Of a stretch of 64,000 nt of DNA, positions 16,620 through 25,996 are shown piece by piece. Location: assembly GCA_002471195.1 (NCBI GenBank), contig DKPN01000027.1, positions 34,495-98,494 of the forward strand. The letters run 5' to 3'. The position numbers and the translations under genes are program-made. Source of the stretch: Bacteroides sp. UBA7333 (lineage in GTDB: Bacteria; Bacteroidota; Bacteroidia; Bacteroidales; Bacteroidaceae). The notes beneath the pieces were generated by a model, which was given only the letters and a program-made list of their open reading frames with translations, made no database searches and was not told the DNA's origin. Every line of letters begins with the position of its first letter. Positions within the stretch are counted from its first letter, which is position 1.

Positions 16620-18065
16620 ATGGCAGAACTAAAGTCGCTTGTAAAAGACACAGCAATATATGGCATTAGCAGCATAGTAGGACGTTTCCTGAACTACCTG
16701 TTGGTGCCTATTTACACCCTTACTATGCCTGCTTCTACGGGCGATTATGGAGTAATCACACAAATGTATGCCATCACAGCACTTCTTTTAGTATTGCTAA
16801 CATGCGGCATGGAAACGGGTTTCTTCCGTTTTGCGAATAAAGATGGAGAAAGCCCCGCAAGAGTCTATTCTACTACGTTGATAGCAGTTGGCATCATTGC
16901 GCTCTCATTTCTATTTGTCTGTCTTGTTTTTTTACAACCCATCTCCAATTGGATGGGATTTGGAAATAATCCATGGTATTTGGGTATGATGTTAATAGTC
17001 ATTGCAATGGATGCCATTCAGAGTATTCCTTTTGCATATCTACGTTACCAGAAACGTCCCATCAGGTTTGCTGCACTAAAGATGCTTTTCATTGTAACGA
17101 GCATACTCCTGAATATCATCTATTTTGTTTTCATGAAGGGAACCAATGTAGGCGCAGCTTTCTTTATTAACTTAATCTGTACATCGGTAGTAATGCTCTG
17201 CTTGATTCCACAATTAAGAGGATTTAAGTATGAGTTCGACCGCCCGTTGGTAAAACGAATGTTCAACTACTCCTTCCCCATTATGATATTGGGTATTGCG
17301 GGTATTCTAAACCAAGTAGCCGACCGTATTATCTTCCCATTTGTGTATCCTGATAGAGCTATGGCTGATGTTCAACTAGGTATTTATGGAGCCACAAGCA
17401 AAATAGCCATGGTGATGGTGATGTTTATACAAGCATTCCGCTTTGCTTACGAGCCATTCGTTTTTGGAAAAAGTAAAGAAAAAGATAATAAGAATCTCTA
17501 TGCCATGGCCATGAAATACTTTATCATCTTTGCACTTCTGGGCTTTTTAGGTGTGATGTTTTATCTCGATATTCTTAAATATCTAATCGGGAAAGACTAC
17601 TGGGAAGGACTGCGAGTAGTACCGATCGTAATGATGGCCGAACTCTTTATGGGTATCTATTTCAACCTCTCATTCTGGTATAAGTTGACAGATCAAACCC
17701 GTTGGGGAGCTTATTTTTCGATAATTGCTTGCCTTATTGTTATCTTAATGAATATATTTTTGATTCCTATTTATGGATATATGGCCTGCGCATGGGCAGG
17801 GTTTACCGGTTATGGCGTAGCCATGCTACTCTCCTATTTTGTAGGCCAAAAAAAATATCCTATCAACTATGACATGAAAGGGATTGCACTATATACCATC
17901 TTAGCAACATCGTTATTTATTACTGGTTACTGTTTCAATTACGGGCCATTATGGCTTACTATGATAATTCGCACCCTATTGCTATTAGCATTTATAGGTT
18001 TTATTATAAAACGCGACTTACCACTGAACCAAATACCCCTTATCAACCGTTTCGTAAAAAAATAA
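16620..18065 (+). CDS. Oligosaccharide flippase family (Wzx/MATE-like) membrane protein
   Basis: The 481-residue polytopic protein has about 14 hydrophobic helices and begins 'LKSLVKDTAIYGISSIVGRFLNYLLVPIYT', the signature N-terminus of the polysaccharide biosynthesis/oligosaccharide flippase branch of the MOP superfamily. It should flip lipid-linked saccharides across the inner membrane. In Bacteroidetes this gene follows ruvB very often, as here with an 11-bp gap, and is followed after 3 bp by the DUF389 gene. The exact lipid-linked substrate is not known. Confidence 0.88.
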   Translation: MAELKSLVKDTAIYGISSIVGRFLNYLLVPIYTLTMPASTGDYGVITQMYAITALLLVLLTCGMETGFFRFANKDGESPARVYSTTLIAVGIIALSFLFVCLVFLQPISNWMGFGNNPWYLGMMLIVIAMDAIQSIPFAYLRYQKRPIRFAALKMLFIVTSILLNIIYFVFMKGTNVGAAFFINLICTSVVMLCLIPQLRGFKYEFDRPLVKRMFNYSFPIMILGIAGILNQVADRIIFPFVYPDRAMADVQLGIYGATSKIAMVMVMFIQAFRFAYEPFVFGKSKEKDNKNLYAMAMKYFIIFALLGFLGVMFYLDILKYLIGKDYWEGLRVVPIVMMAELFMGIYFNLSFWYKLTDQTRWGAYFSIIACLIVILMNIFLIPIYGYMACAWAGFTGYGVAMLLSYFVGQKKYPINYDMKGIALYTILATSLFITGYCFNYGPLWLTMIIRTLLLLAFIGFIIKRDLPLNQIPLINRFVKK

Positions 18066-18068
18066 CTT

Positions 18069-19424
18069 ATGAAAGCAGACCAACGCAATGTATTAGCTGT
18101 CAAGAAGTTTATCAACGAGTATCTTGACCTTAGAAAAGACAAAGAAGACGAAATAAAAACCATAGAATCTATCCGCAAAGGAGTTGAGTTTAAAGGTGCA
18201 AATCTTTGGATTTTGATTTTTGCAGTGTTCATGGCATCATTAGGCCTCAACGTGAACTCGACGGCGGTTATTATTGGAGCCATGTTGATATCTCCATTAA
18301 TGGGACCTATTATGGGGGTAGGATTATCGGTAGGAATGAACGATTTTGAGTTGATGAAACGTTCTTTAAAGAGTTACTTTATCACTACCATGTTCTGTGT
18401 CATTACAGCTACCATCTACTTTTTGTTTACACCGATAGCCGAAGCTCGCTCCGAACTATTGGCACGTACATCGCCTTCTATATATGATGTATTTATTGCA
18501 TTATTAGGCGGTATGGCAGGGGTAGTAGCACTCTCTACTAAAGAAAAAGGCAATGTTATACCGGGAGTAGCTATAGCTACCGCTTTGATGCCTCCACTTT
18601 GTACGGCAGGATATGGAATTGCATCGGGCAACTTAGTCTATTTTCTAGGTGCCTTCTATCTATATTTCATTAATTCAGTATTTATCAGTGTTGCTACTTT
18701 TATCGGTGTGAGAGTCATGCACTTCAAACGCAAAGAGTTTGTGGATAAAAAAAGAGAGTCAACAGTACGAAAATACATCATACTTATTGCCATAATAACG
18801 ATGGCCCCGGCTATTTATCTTACCTTCGATATTATTAAGATAACCTTTTATGAGAGCGCTGCCAATAAGTTTATTAACGAGCAGCTTGCTTTTATCAATA
18901 CACAAGTGATTGATAAAAAAATAAACTACGAAGAAAAAGAGATTAAAGTCGTTTTATTGGGCGAAGATGTGCCCGAAGCATCGTTAGCTATTGCACGCGA
19001 TATGCTCAAAAACTATAAATTAGGAGAAACAAAGTTGACAGTAATGCAGGGTATGAATGGCAACCAAATAGACATGACATCGATGAAAGCGATGTTGATG
19101 GAAGACTTCTACAAAAACAGCGAACAGCGATTGCTCGAACAACGTTCGCAAATCAGTCATTTAGAAACCGAATTACAACGATATAAGAGTTATGACGAAA
19201 TAAATAACTCATTAATCCCTGAAATGAAAGTTTTATTTCCCGGAATACAAAATATAGGTGTATCAAGAATGGTGGAGGTAAGTGTTGAGTCAATGAAAAA
19301 AGACACCTTCGAAGTAGCCATATTAGATTTCGAAAACCATCCTGGAACGAAAGAGACGGAAAAAATTAAACAGTGGCTACAAGCCCGTTTAAAATCGAAT
19401 AACATCAAGCTGATTATTCAATAA
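18069..19424 (+). CDS. DUF389 family membrane protein
   Basis: The 451-residue protein has an N-terminal DUF389 membrane domain (about residues 45-270) with the repeated family motif 'VNSTAVIIGAMLISPLMGPIMGVGLSVGMND' and 'VIPGVAIATALMPPLCTAGYGIASGN'. The C-terminal about 180 residues are soluble and include a probable coiled-coil around 'EQRLLEQRSQISHLETELQRYKSYDEI'. DUF389 proteins (TIGR00341/00271 types) are of unknown function; a transport or channel role is usual guesswork. It lies in the operon between the flippase and the S46 peptidase gene. Confidence 0.88.
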   Translation: MKADQRNVLAVKKFINEYLDLRKDKEDEIKTIESIRKGVEFKGANLWILIFAVFMASLGLNVNSTAVIIGAMLISPLMGPIMGVGLSVGMNDFELMKRSLKSYFITTMFCVITATIYFLFTPIAEARSELLARTSPSIYDVFIALLGGMAGVVALSTKEKGNVIPGVAIATALMPPLCTAGYGIASGNLVYFLGAFYLYFINSVFISVATFIGVRVMHFKRKEFVDKKRESTVRKYIILIAIITMAPAIYLTFDIIKITFYESAANKFINEQLAFINTQVIDKKINYEEKEIKVVLLGEDVPEASLAIARDMLKNYKLGETKLTVMQGMNGNQIDMTSMKAMLMEDFYKNSEQRLLEQRSQISHLETELQRYKSYDEINNSLIPEMKVLFPGIQNIGVSRMVEVSVESMKKDTFEVAILDFENHPGTKETEKIKQWLQARLKSNNIKLIIQ

Positions 19425-19447
19425 GTTAACTCCTAAAGAAAAATACT

Positions 19448-21580
19448 ATGAAACATAAACTCCTTTTTGTGCTTATGATGGCACTCTATACCACCACATC
19501 TTTTGCCGATGAGGGTATGTGGATGTTGGGCAGCATCAATAAACCCATGCAAGCCACCATGCACGACTTAGGTCTTAAAATTCCATTCGATAAGGTATAC
19601 AGCCCTAAGCACAACTCTTTGTCGAATGCGGTGGTCAACTTTGGTGGTTTCTGTTCGGGTGTAGTTGTTTCAGCCGATGGATTGGTTTTTACCAATCATC
19701 ATTGCGGCTTTAATAGTATTCAACAACATTCATCGGTAGAGCACGATTATACAGAAAATGGTTTTGTAGCGCAATCGCTTTCCGAAGAGCTTCCCAATCC
19801 TGAGCTTTATGTTCGTTTTTTAATACGCTCTGAAGATGTGACAAAGCGTATATTAAGCCACGTTCCGGCTACAGCCACTGAGTATGAAAGAGGATCCATC
19901 ATCGATTCTTTATCTTATATTATCGCCAACGAAGTAGCATTAGAAGATAGCACATTGATAGGTGTGGTCGATTCGTATTATGCCGGAAATGAGTATTGGC
20001 TATCTGTTTATCGAGACTATGAGGATGTACGCCTTGTATTTGCTCCTCCGGCATCTATCGGTAAGTTTGGATGGGATACAGACAATTGGATGTGGCCACG
20101 TCATACAGGCGATTTCTGTGTATTTCGTATCTATGCCGGAAAAGACAATCAGCCCGCTTCTTACTCTACCGAAAATATTCCATACCAACCATCTTATGTA
20201 GCTCCAATATCTTTATCAGGATATCAAGAAGGGTCATTCTGTATGACTATGGGCTATCCGGGAACTACCGAAAGATATCTATCATCGTATGGTATCGAAG
20301 AGATGATGAAAGGGGTAAATCAATCGATGATTGATATGCGAGGCATCAAACAAGATGTATGGAAAAACTGGATGAATCATTTCGATGAAATACGGATTCA
20401 ATATGCGGCCAAATATGCAGAAAGTTCTAACTATTGGAAAAACAGCATCGGAAAAAACCAATCAATCAAGGCATTAGACATCATTGAAAAGAAAAAAATG
20501 CAAGAGAGAACATTGGAAGCATGGATCAATCATCATCCCGAAGAGAAAGAAAAGTTAGATAGTTTATTCATCCATTTAGAAAGAGCTTATGCATCGCGCG
20601 ATAGTTTGAATAAAGAGTTTTATTTCTATGTGGAAGCCTTTTTAAATAGTGTTGAGTTAATACAACTCTCGCTTGAGACCTTAAATTTTGATTTTGAAGC
20701 CGATTCGCTTGATGTGGAAAGAAACCTCATGGCATTGGTTCAAAAATACAACAATTACGAGCCTGCTGTCGACAAAGATGTTTTTGCCAATCTATTAAAA
20801 CAATATCCTCACTACATGAAGGGCTATAAAATGCCTCCTTTATATGATTCGATAAAGACTTATTATGCGAACGACATCGATCTATTTGTGAATGATTTGT
20901 ATGAAAAATCAGAGTTTACCAACATGAATGGGCTTCGACGCTTTTTGGAAAGAGATAGTACATATAGCATTCTTGATGATATGGCAGTGACCGTTACATT
21001 AGATGCATTGACCTATGCGATGGAGCTAAATCATACCATGGAGCAATCCAACGAAGAGATATCAAAAGGAGAACGATTGCTAAATAGTGCTATGCGACGC
21101 ATGTACGCAACAAATCAATTTTATCCGGATGCCAACTTCTCAATGCGATTAAGTTTCGGAACAATTCAAGGATACAAGCCTTACGACGGTGCTTTCTTCA
21201 ACTATTATACTACACCATTGGGTATTGTCGAGAAGTCGAAAAAGCACAATGACGATGCCGATTTTAAGGTGAGTCCCGAACTTCTAGAGCTATTCAGCCA
21301 AGGCAATTATGGAAGATATGCCGACAAAAACGGAGAAATGCGTGTATGTTTTATCTCAAACAATGATATAACCGGAGGCAATTCGGGGAGTGCCATGTTC
21401 AATGGCGAAGGCGAATTAATAGGATTGGCTTTCGATGGAAACTGGGAAGCAATGAGTAGCGATATTGCCTTCAATCCACAAATGCAAAGATGTATTGGTG
21501 TTGATGTGCGATACATGCTATTTGTTATCGAACAATATGGCAAAGCATCACACATCATCAATGAACTGACGATTCAGTAG
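19448..21580 (+). CDS. S46 family dipeptidyl-peptidase, DPP7-like
   Basis: S46 enzymes are periplasmic serine exopeptidases that release dipeptides for amino-acid nutrition in asaccharolytic Bacteroidetes. The 710-residue protein has a signal peptide ('MKHKLLFVLMMALYTTTSFA'), the catalytic His region 'TNHHCGFNS' (about residues 82-90), the Asp region 'WPRHTGDFCVFRIYAG', and the Ser in 'GGNSGSAMF' (Ser646). The residue 18 positions after the Ser, which is Arg in DPP11 (acidic P1) and Gly in DPP7 (hydrophobic P1), is Gly664 in 'AFDGNWEAM', so DPP7-type specificity is predicted. It is the last gene of the operon, 23 bp after DUF389. Confidence 0.92.
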   Translation: MKHKLLFVLMMALYTTTSFADEGMWMLGSINKPMQATMHDLGLKIPFDKVYSPKHNSLSNAVVNFGGFCSGVVVSADGLVFTNHHCGFNSIQQHSSVEHDYTENGFVAQSLSEELPNPELYVRFLIRSEDVTKRILSHVPATATEYERGSIIDSLSYIIANEVALEDSTLIGVVDSYYAGNEYWLSVYRDYEDVRLVFAPPASIGKFGWDTDNWMWPRHTGDFCVFRIYAGKDNQPASYSTENIPYQPSYVAPISLSGYQEGSFCMTMGYPGTTERYLSSYGIEEMMKGVNQSMIDMRGIKQDVWKNWMNHFDEIRIQYAAKYAESSNYWKNSIGKNQSIKALDIIEKKKMQERTLEAWINHHPEEKEKLDSLFIHLERAYASRDSLNKEFYFYVEAFLNSVELIQLSLETLNFDFEADSLDVERNLMALVQKYNNYEPAVDKDVFANLLKQYPHYMKGYKMPPLYDSIKTYYANDIDLFVNDLYEKSEFTNMNGLRRFLERDSTYSILDDMAVTVTLDALTYAMELNHTMEQSNEEISKGERLLNSAMRRMYATNQFYPDANFSMRLSFGTIQGYKPYDGAFFNYYTTPLGIVEKSKKHNDDADFKVSPELLELFSQGNYGRYADKNGEMRVCFISNNDITGGNSGSAMFNGEGELIGLAFDGNWEAMSSDIAFNPQMQRCIGVDVRYMLFVIEQYGKASHIINELTIQ

Positions 21581-21589
21581 TCATTCATT

Positions 21590-22453
21590 CTATTTCTTTA
21601 ATATAATAATAATAACGGCAGCTATTATTAGCGCAATACCCATTCCAATGTTAGCAGTAAAAGCCTCATGAAAGATAGTGATACCAACACATACAGCTGT
21701 AACAGGCTCCATAGCTCCCAATACAGAAGTAAGTGTTGAACCAATGCTCTTGACTGCTTGTACCAAAGCCAAATTAGATATTACTGTAGGAATGATGGCC
21801 AACATAATTAGATTTCCGGCTGTATTCCAATTGGTAATGGGCTGTATGGTGTCGAAAACAAATGTACCGGCCAATAGAAATATACTACCAAAAAGAAATA
21901 CATAAAACGTGAGCACGATTCCTTTTATTTGAACCCCCTTTATCTGTCCGATTGTAATTAGATAAAGGGCATAAGCCAATGCCGATAACAACACAATCGA
22001 TATGCCGATCCAACCGGCCTGTCCTCCGCCTTTAACATACGACAACAAGAATACACCTATTACTGCCAGAAGAATAGCAAACAAGCGCCAGAATGATTTT
22101 TTCTCACCAAAAAAGAACATCATAATAAAGGTAGTCATCACCGGATACATAAAATGCAGTGTCGTAGCAATGCCACTGGCCATATATTTGTATCCCCAAA
22201 ACAAAAATAGAGCCGACATTAAATACATAAACGATAATAGCAACAGCAGCGGAAGCTCTTTTAAACGAAGCTTGAAGCTCTCTTTGCGCAATAGCATGAT
22301 AGAAGCCAGTGCGATAGCTGCAAAAATAAAGCGATAAAGCAAGATAGAATTAAACTCCATTCCTTGTTGCATAACAGGAATAGCAAATAGTGGTATTAAA
22401 CCAAAAGAGGCCGACGAGGTGAGTCCGTAAAGGAATCCGTTTATTTTATTCAT
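21590..22453 (-). CDS. EamA/DMT family transporter
   Basis: The protein of about 287 residues has ten hydrophobic helices arranged as two EamA repeats (roughly residues 5-135 and 145-285), as in drug/metabolite transporters; the motif 'LTSVLGAMEPVTAVCVGITIFHEAF' in the second repeat is typical. Start: the frame opens at 22510, but the ATG at 22453 gives 'MNKINGFLYGLTSSASFGLIPLFAIP', the normal N-terminus, and lies right after a promoter element. It is convergent with the S46 gene, with only 9 bp between the stops. Substrate unknown. Confidence 0.88.
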   Translation of the reverse strand: MNKINGFLYGLTSSASFGLIPLFAIPVMQQGMEFNSILLYRFIFAAIALASIMLLRKESFKLRLKELPLLLLLSFMYLMSALFLFWGYKYMASGIATTLHFMYPVMTTFIMMFFFGEKKSFWRLFAILLAVIGVFLLSYVKGGGQAGWIGISIVLLSALAYALYLITIGQIKGVQIKGIVLTFYVFLFGSIFLLAGTFVFDTIQPITNWNTAGNLIMLAIIPTVISNLALVQAVKSIGSTLTSVLGAMEPVTAVCVGITIFHEAFTANIGMGIALIIAAVIIIILKK

Positions 22454-22485
22454 ATTATAAATTATCATTTTTCTATTTGAAAGCG

Positions 22486-22493
22486 CAAAAGTA
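22486..22493 (-). promoter_or_regulatory. Predicted -7 element of the EamA transporter gene
   Basis: TACTTTTG on the minus strand, matching TAnnTTTG, 33 bp ahead of the ATG. Confidence 0.5.
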
Positions 22494-22633
22494 ATTAAAA
22501 TAATAATCAATCAACTTCTATACGATACAACATGTAACAAAATAACAAACAAAATACTCATATTGTGCATGTTAAAGGAACTGTAGTTTGACTAATAAAC
22601 ACAAAGCAATTAACATCTAATGTAAATATTATC

Positions 22634-22641
22634 TATCTTTG
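22634..22641 (+). promoter_or_regulatory. Predicted -7 element of the phosphatase gene
   Basis: TATCTTTG, matching TAnnTTTG, 25 bp ahead of the start codon. Confidence 0.5.
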
Positions 22642-22665
22642 CATTCCATTAAGAGGCAACAGTAG

Positions 22666-23724
22666 ATGTATAAAATCCTATTTTCCTGTATTACTATATC
22701 TTTATTCTTATCTTCATGTTCTAAAACAGCACCTACAATTTCGGCTGTTTGTGAAGAAAATTATGTTGGAAATAGTATTATCAAATGGGAGGTTTCGCCC
22801 AGTTTACCCGGGCAAGTAAAAGTTTACTCCTCTTTAGATCCGAACTATATTCCTGAAGTAAAACCTATTACACAGTGCAATATATCGGAGGGTAAGATGA
22901 CGATCATTACCAACAATCCCACTCAACGATATTTTTATTCGATGGTATTCGACAATAAATACCGGGTAAAAATAGCTTCGCGAAATGTTAACATTCCAGG
23001 TATCCAGAACTTCAGAGATTTTGGTGGCTACAAATCGACCGAAACTGGCAAGAGTGTGAAATGGGGAAAGTTGTATCGTTCAGCTAAAATCGAAGATCTG
23101 CGTCCATCGGCGGTAAAAGAGTTACGCAATATTGGTATAAAAACCTTAATTGATCTTCGTACAGAAAGGGAACAATCATCGCTTGCACACGATTTAATCA
23201 AAGCAAACCTGGTTCATATCCCGATAAATGTCACCATGCTCGATACTTTAATTATGAAGATACAGCGTGGAGTGGTCAATAGCAAAACTGTTGAAGGTTA
23301 TGTAAAGCAATTCAATCGCAATCTCATTACCAACAACCAAGCAGAGCTAAAGCAGCTCTTCGATGTTTTGCTCAATGAGGAAAATTACCCTGTTATTGTT
23401 TACTGCTCGTCAGGAAAAGGTAGAACAGGGGTAGCTTCGGCACTTATACTTGCAGCTCTGGGGGTAAATGATAATACCATTATCCAAGATTACATGCTTA
23501 GCAACGATTATTACAACATCCCAAAAGCTTATGATTATGCTTATAAGCTTCCACAGGTTTCACAAGAAGCTGTAACATGTTTGTATACTGCCAAAGAAAA
23601 ATTTATTACAGCCGCAAGAGCGGAAATAACTGAGATAAGCGGTGATCCTACCACTTACTTAGAACAACAAATCGGGTTAAGTGAAGATGATAAGAATAAG
23701 CTTCGATGCATTATGCTCGAATAA
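22666..23724 (+). CDS. Tyrosine/dual-specificity phosphatase lipoprotein
   Basis: The 352-residue protein has a lipoprotein signal with lipobox 'LFLSSC' (Cys18), a Fibronectin-like N-terminal part to about residue 105, and then a Y_phosphatase3-type domain starting 'PGIQNFRDFGGYKS'. The catalytic P-loop CX5R is intact: 'YCSSGKGRTG' with Cys247 and Arg253; the 'LIDLRTERE' general-acid region precedes it. It should dephosphorylate phosphotyrosine-like or phosphoinositide-like substrates in the periplasm or at the outer membrane. It is a single gene. The physiological substrate is unknown. Confidence 0.9.
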   Translation: MYKILFSCITISLFLSSCSKTAPTISAVCEENYVGNSIIKWEVSPSLPGQVKVYSSLDPNYIPEVKPITQCNISEGKMTIITNNPTQRYFYSMVFDNKYRVKIASRNVNIPGIQNFRDFGGYKSTETGKSVKWGKLYRSAKIEDLRPSAVKELRNIGIKTLIDLRTEREQSSLAHDLIKANLVHIPINVTMLDTLIMKIQRGVVNSKTVEGYVKQFNRNLITNNQAELKQLFDVLLNEENYPVIVYCSSGKGRTGVASALILAALGVNDNTIIQDYMLSNDYYNIPKAYDYAYKLPQVSQEAVTCLYTAKEKFITAARAEITEISGDPTTYLEQQIGLSEDDKNKLRCIMLE

Positions 23725-23759
23725 TTGGGGTATGAACTCTATTATTCGCTTATTTTGAC

Positions 23760-23767
23760 TACCTTTG
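23760..23767 (+). promoter_or_regulatory. Predicted -7 element of the DEAD-box helicase gene
   Basis: TACCTTTG, matching TAnnTTTG, 31 bp ahead of the ATG. Confidence 0.5.
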
Positions 23768-23797
23768 CACCCATATACAAAGATATACAGATAGTTA

Positions 23798-25690
23798 ATG
23801 AAGACATTTGAAGAACTCGGAGTATCTGCGGAGATACGAAGAGCAATAGAGGAGATGGGATATGCGAATCCTATGCCCGTACAAGAGGAAGTGATTCCTT
23901 ACCTTTTAGGCGAAAACAATGATGTAGTGGCACTTGCCCAAACAGGGACAGGTAAAACAGCTGCTTTCGGTTTGCCTGTTGTTCAGAAAATAAACGTAAA
24001 AAATCGTGTTCCACAATCACTTATTCTTTGCCCAACTCGTGAGCTTTGCTTACAAATTGCTGGCGATTTGAATGATTATTCTAAATACATTGATGGTTTA
24101 AAAGTTTTGCCGGTTTATGGAGGTTCATCTATAGACAGCCAAATTCGTAGCTTAAAACGCGGCGTTCACATTATTGTGGCTACACCGGGTCGTTTGCTCG
24201 ATTTGATGCAACGCAAAACAGTATCTCTTTCGACTGTACACAGCGTTGTTATAGACGAAGCCGACGAGATGCTTAACATGGGCTTTACCGATAGCATCAA
24301 CGCTATTTTGGCCGATGTTCCCGAAAATAGAAATACATTGCTTTTCTCGGCTACAATGAGTCCTGAAATAGCACGTATCTCTAAAAACTATTTGCGCAAT
24401 GCAAAAGAGATTACTATTGGTCGCAAAAACGAAGCTAGCAATAACGTACAACACATTGCTTACACCGTTCATGCAAAAGATAAATATGCAGCATTAAAGC
24501 GTATTGCCGACTGTAATCCACAAATTTACGGTATTATTTTCTGCCGCACTCGTAAAGAGACACAAGAGATTGCCGATAAATTGATGCAAGAGGGTTACAA
24601 TGCCGATTCGCTACACGGTGAATTGTCGCAAGCACAACGCGATGCTGTTATGCAAAAATTCCGTATTCGCAATATCCAATTATTGGTAGCAACCGATGTG
24701 GCTGCACGTGGTCTTGATGTAGACGATCTTACCCACGTTATCAACTATGGTTTGCCCGACGATTCGGAAAGTTATACACACCGTAGCGGTCGTACCGGTC
24801 GTGCCGGCAAGACAGGTGTTTCTATTGCCATCATCAACCTTCGCGAAAAAGGAAAGATGCGCGAAATTGAACGCATCATGAGCAAAAAATTTGTGGCAGG
24901 AGAACTTCCTACCTCAAAAGAAATTTGCGAAAAACAACTCGTAAAAGTTATCGATGATCTTGAAAAGGTAAAAGTAAACGAAGAAGAGATCAACGACTTC
25001 ATGCCCGAAATTTACCGTAAGCTGGAGTGGTTGAGCAAAGAAGATTTGATTAAACGTGTGGTTTCGCACGAATTCAACCGCTTCTTAGACTACTACCGTG
25101 GTAAAGGCGATATCGAAACTGCTACCGATAGCCGTGGCGATCGTGGCGAAAGAGGCGACAGACGTGGCGAACGTGGTGAAAGAAGCCGCAAAGCGCAAGC
25201 CGGATTCAAACGTTTGTTCATCAATCTGGGCAAAACAGACAGTTTCTATCCACACGAACTGATTACTTTGATCAATAACAATACACGCGGTCGTATCGAA
25301 TTGGGTAAAATCGATTTGATGAAAAACTTCTCTTTCTTCGAAGTAGACGAAAAAGAAGCCCAAATCGTAGTGAAAGCATTAAATAAAGCCAACCACAACG
25401 GCCGTAAGGTTGTAGTAGAGTTTGCCGATGAAGATTCTACCGAAGGCGGTAGAAAAGGCAACAGAGGTGGAGGCGGACGTGGTTCTTACAACAAGGACAA
25501 TAGCAGCCGTCGCAATGACAGACCAAAGAGAGAGAATTCTAGCGAACAAAAGACAAAACCATCACGCGAAGAACGCGGTTATACAAACTCGCGTGGTCAA
25601 AAGGATAACTGGCAAAAGTTTTTCAACCAACCCGAACCTGATTTCAGTGAAGACGGATGGGCACGCCGCAATCCTAAGAAAAAGAAGTAA
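23798..25690 (+). CDS. DEAD-box ATP-dependent RNA helicase with DbpA-type RNA-binding domain
   Basis: The 630-residue protein has the Q-motif, motif I 'AQTGTGKT' (47-54), motif II DEAD (153-156), motif III SAT (184-186) and motif VI 'HRSGRTGRAG' (about 326-335), followed by a linker rich in Arg, Gly and Asp, a DbpA/CsdA-like RNA-binding domain ('GFKRLFINLGKTDSFYPHELITLINN'), and a basic Gly/Arg/Asn-rich tail. This layout is that of DeaD/CsdA-type helicases, which act in ribosome assembly and mRNA decay, often on cold shock. It is monocistronic with a promoter 31 bp ahead and an intrinsic terminator behind. Which of deaD, rhlE or dbpA it should be named after is unclear. Confidence 0.92.
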   Translation: MKTFEELGVSAEIRRAIEEMGYANPMPVQEEVIPYLLGENNDVVALAQTGTGKTAAFGLPVVQKINVKNRVPQSLILCPTRELCLQIAGDLNDYSKYIDGLKVLPVYGGSSIDSQIRSLKRGVHIIVATPGRLLDLMQRKTVSLSTVHSVVIDEADEMLNMGFTDSINAILADVPENRNTLLFSATMSPEIARISKNYLRNAKEITIGRKNEASNNVQHIAYTVHAKDKYAALKRIADCNPQIYGIIFCRTRKETQEIADKLMQEGYNADSLHGELSQAQRDAVMQKFRIRNIQLLVATDVAARGLDVDDLTHVINYGLPDDSESYTHRSGRTGRAGKTGVSIAIINLREKGKMREIERIMSKKFVAGELPTSKEICEKQLVKVIDDLEKVKVNEEEINDFMPEIYRKLEWLSKEDLIKRVVSHEFNRFLDYYRGKGDIETATDSRGDRGERGDRRGERGERSRKAQAGFKRLFINLGKTDSFYPHELITLINNNTRGRIELGKIDLMKNFSFFEVDEKEAQIVVKALNKANHNGRKVVVEFADEDSTEGGRKGNRGGGGRGSYNKDNSSRRNDRPKRENSSEQKTKPSREERGYTNSRGQKDNWQKFFNQPEPDFSEDGWARRNPKKKK

Positions 25691-25710
25691 GTTATGACTT
25701 AACACACGGA

Positions 25711-25752
25711 AACTCCCTGATACATCTGATTGGATGAACAGGGAGTTTTTTT
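25711..25752 (+). terminator. Intrinsic terminator after the DEAD-box helicase
   Basis: Stem AACTCCCTG (25711-25719) pairs with CAGGGAGTT (25739-25747), followed by a run of T residues to 25752. It lies 20 bp after the stop codon. Confidence 0.85.
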
Positions 25753-25789
25753 ATGTCCCAATGCCTCGATGGGACCTAAAACGAGGCGA

Positions 25790-25866
25790 TTCATGTGGGT
25801 GAAACAGCTTATTCACAACAGTGAGATAGGTCATTCACGTTGGTGAATAACCTGTATCACCAAAAA
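25790..25866. repeat. Array of 22-bp units, each with a TTCAC-N4-GTGAA-type palindrome
   Basis: Starts of the left arms fall at 25790, 25812, 25834 and (degenerate) 25856, exactly 22 bp apart. The third unit has a perfect palindrome ATTCAC-GTTG-GTGAAT; the second reads TTCAC-AACA-GTGAG. The second unit also contains TTATTCACA (25809-25817), a match to the general DnaA-box pattern TTATNCACA. The rest of the 25691-25996 gap holds the terminator above and a 7-bp hairpin TTGAGGT/ACCTCAA (25900-25927). No gene is visible. Confidence 0.7.
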
Positions 25867-25996
25867 GGAACACACCTTTCAAAAAAACAGATCGAAACAT
25901 TGAGGTAGGGCAAATATAAAACCTCAACAAACTATACGTTAGTTGTTAAGATGTAATATGTAGAATATAACAATGAACAACGTTGATTGTAGCAAA

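Noticed and set aside
25790..25866. Array read as oriC with DnaA boxes
   Set aside because: Only one unit matches TTATNCACA fully, no dnaA gene or AT-rich unwinding element is next to it, and the period and palindromes are better explained as a distinct array. Kept only as an alternative.
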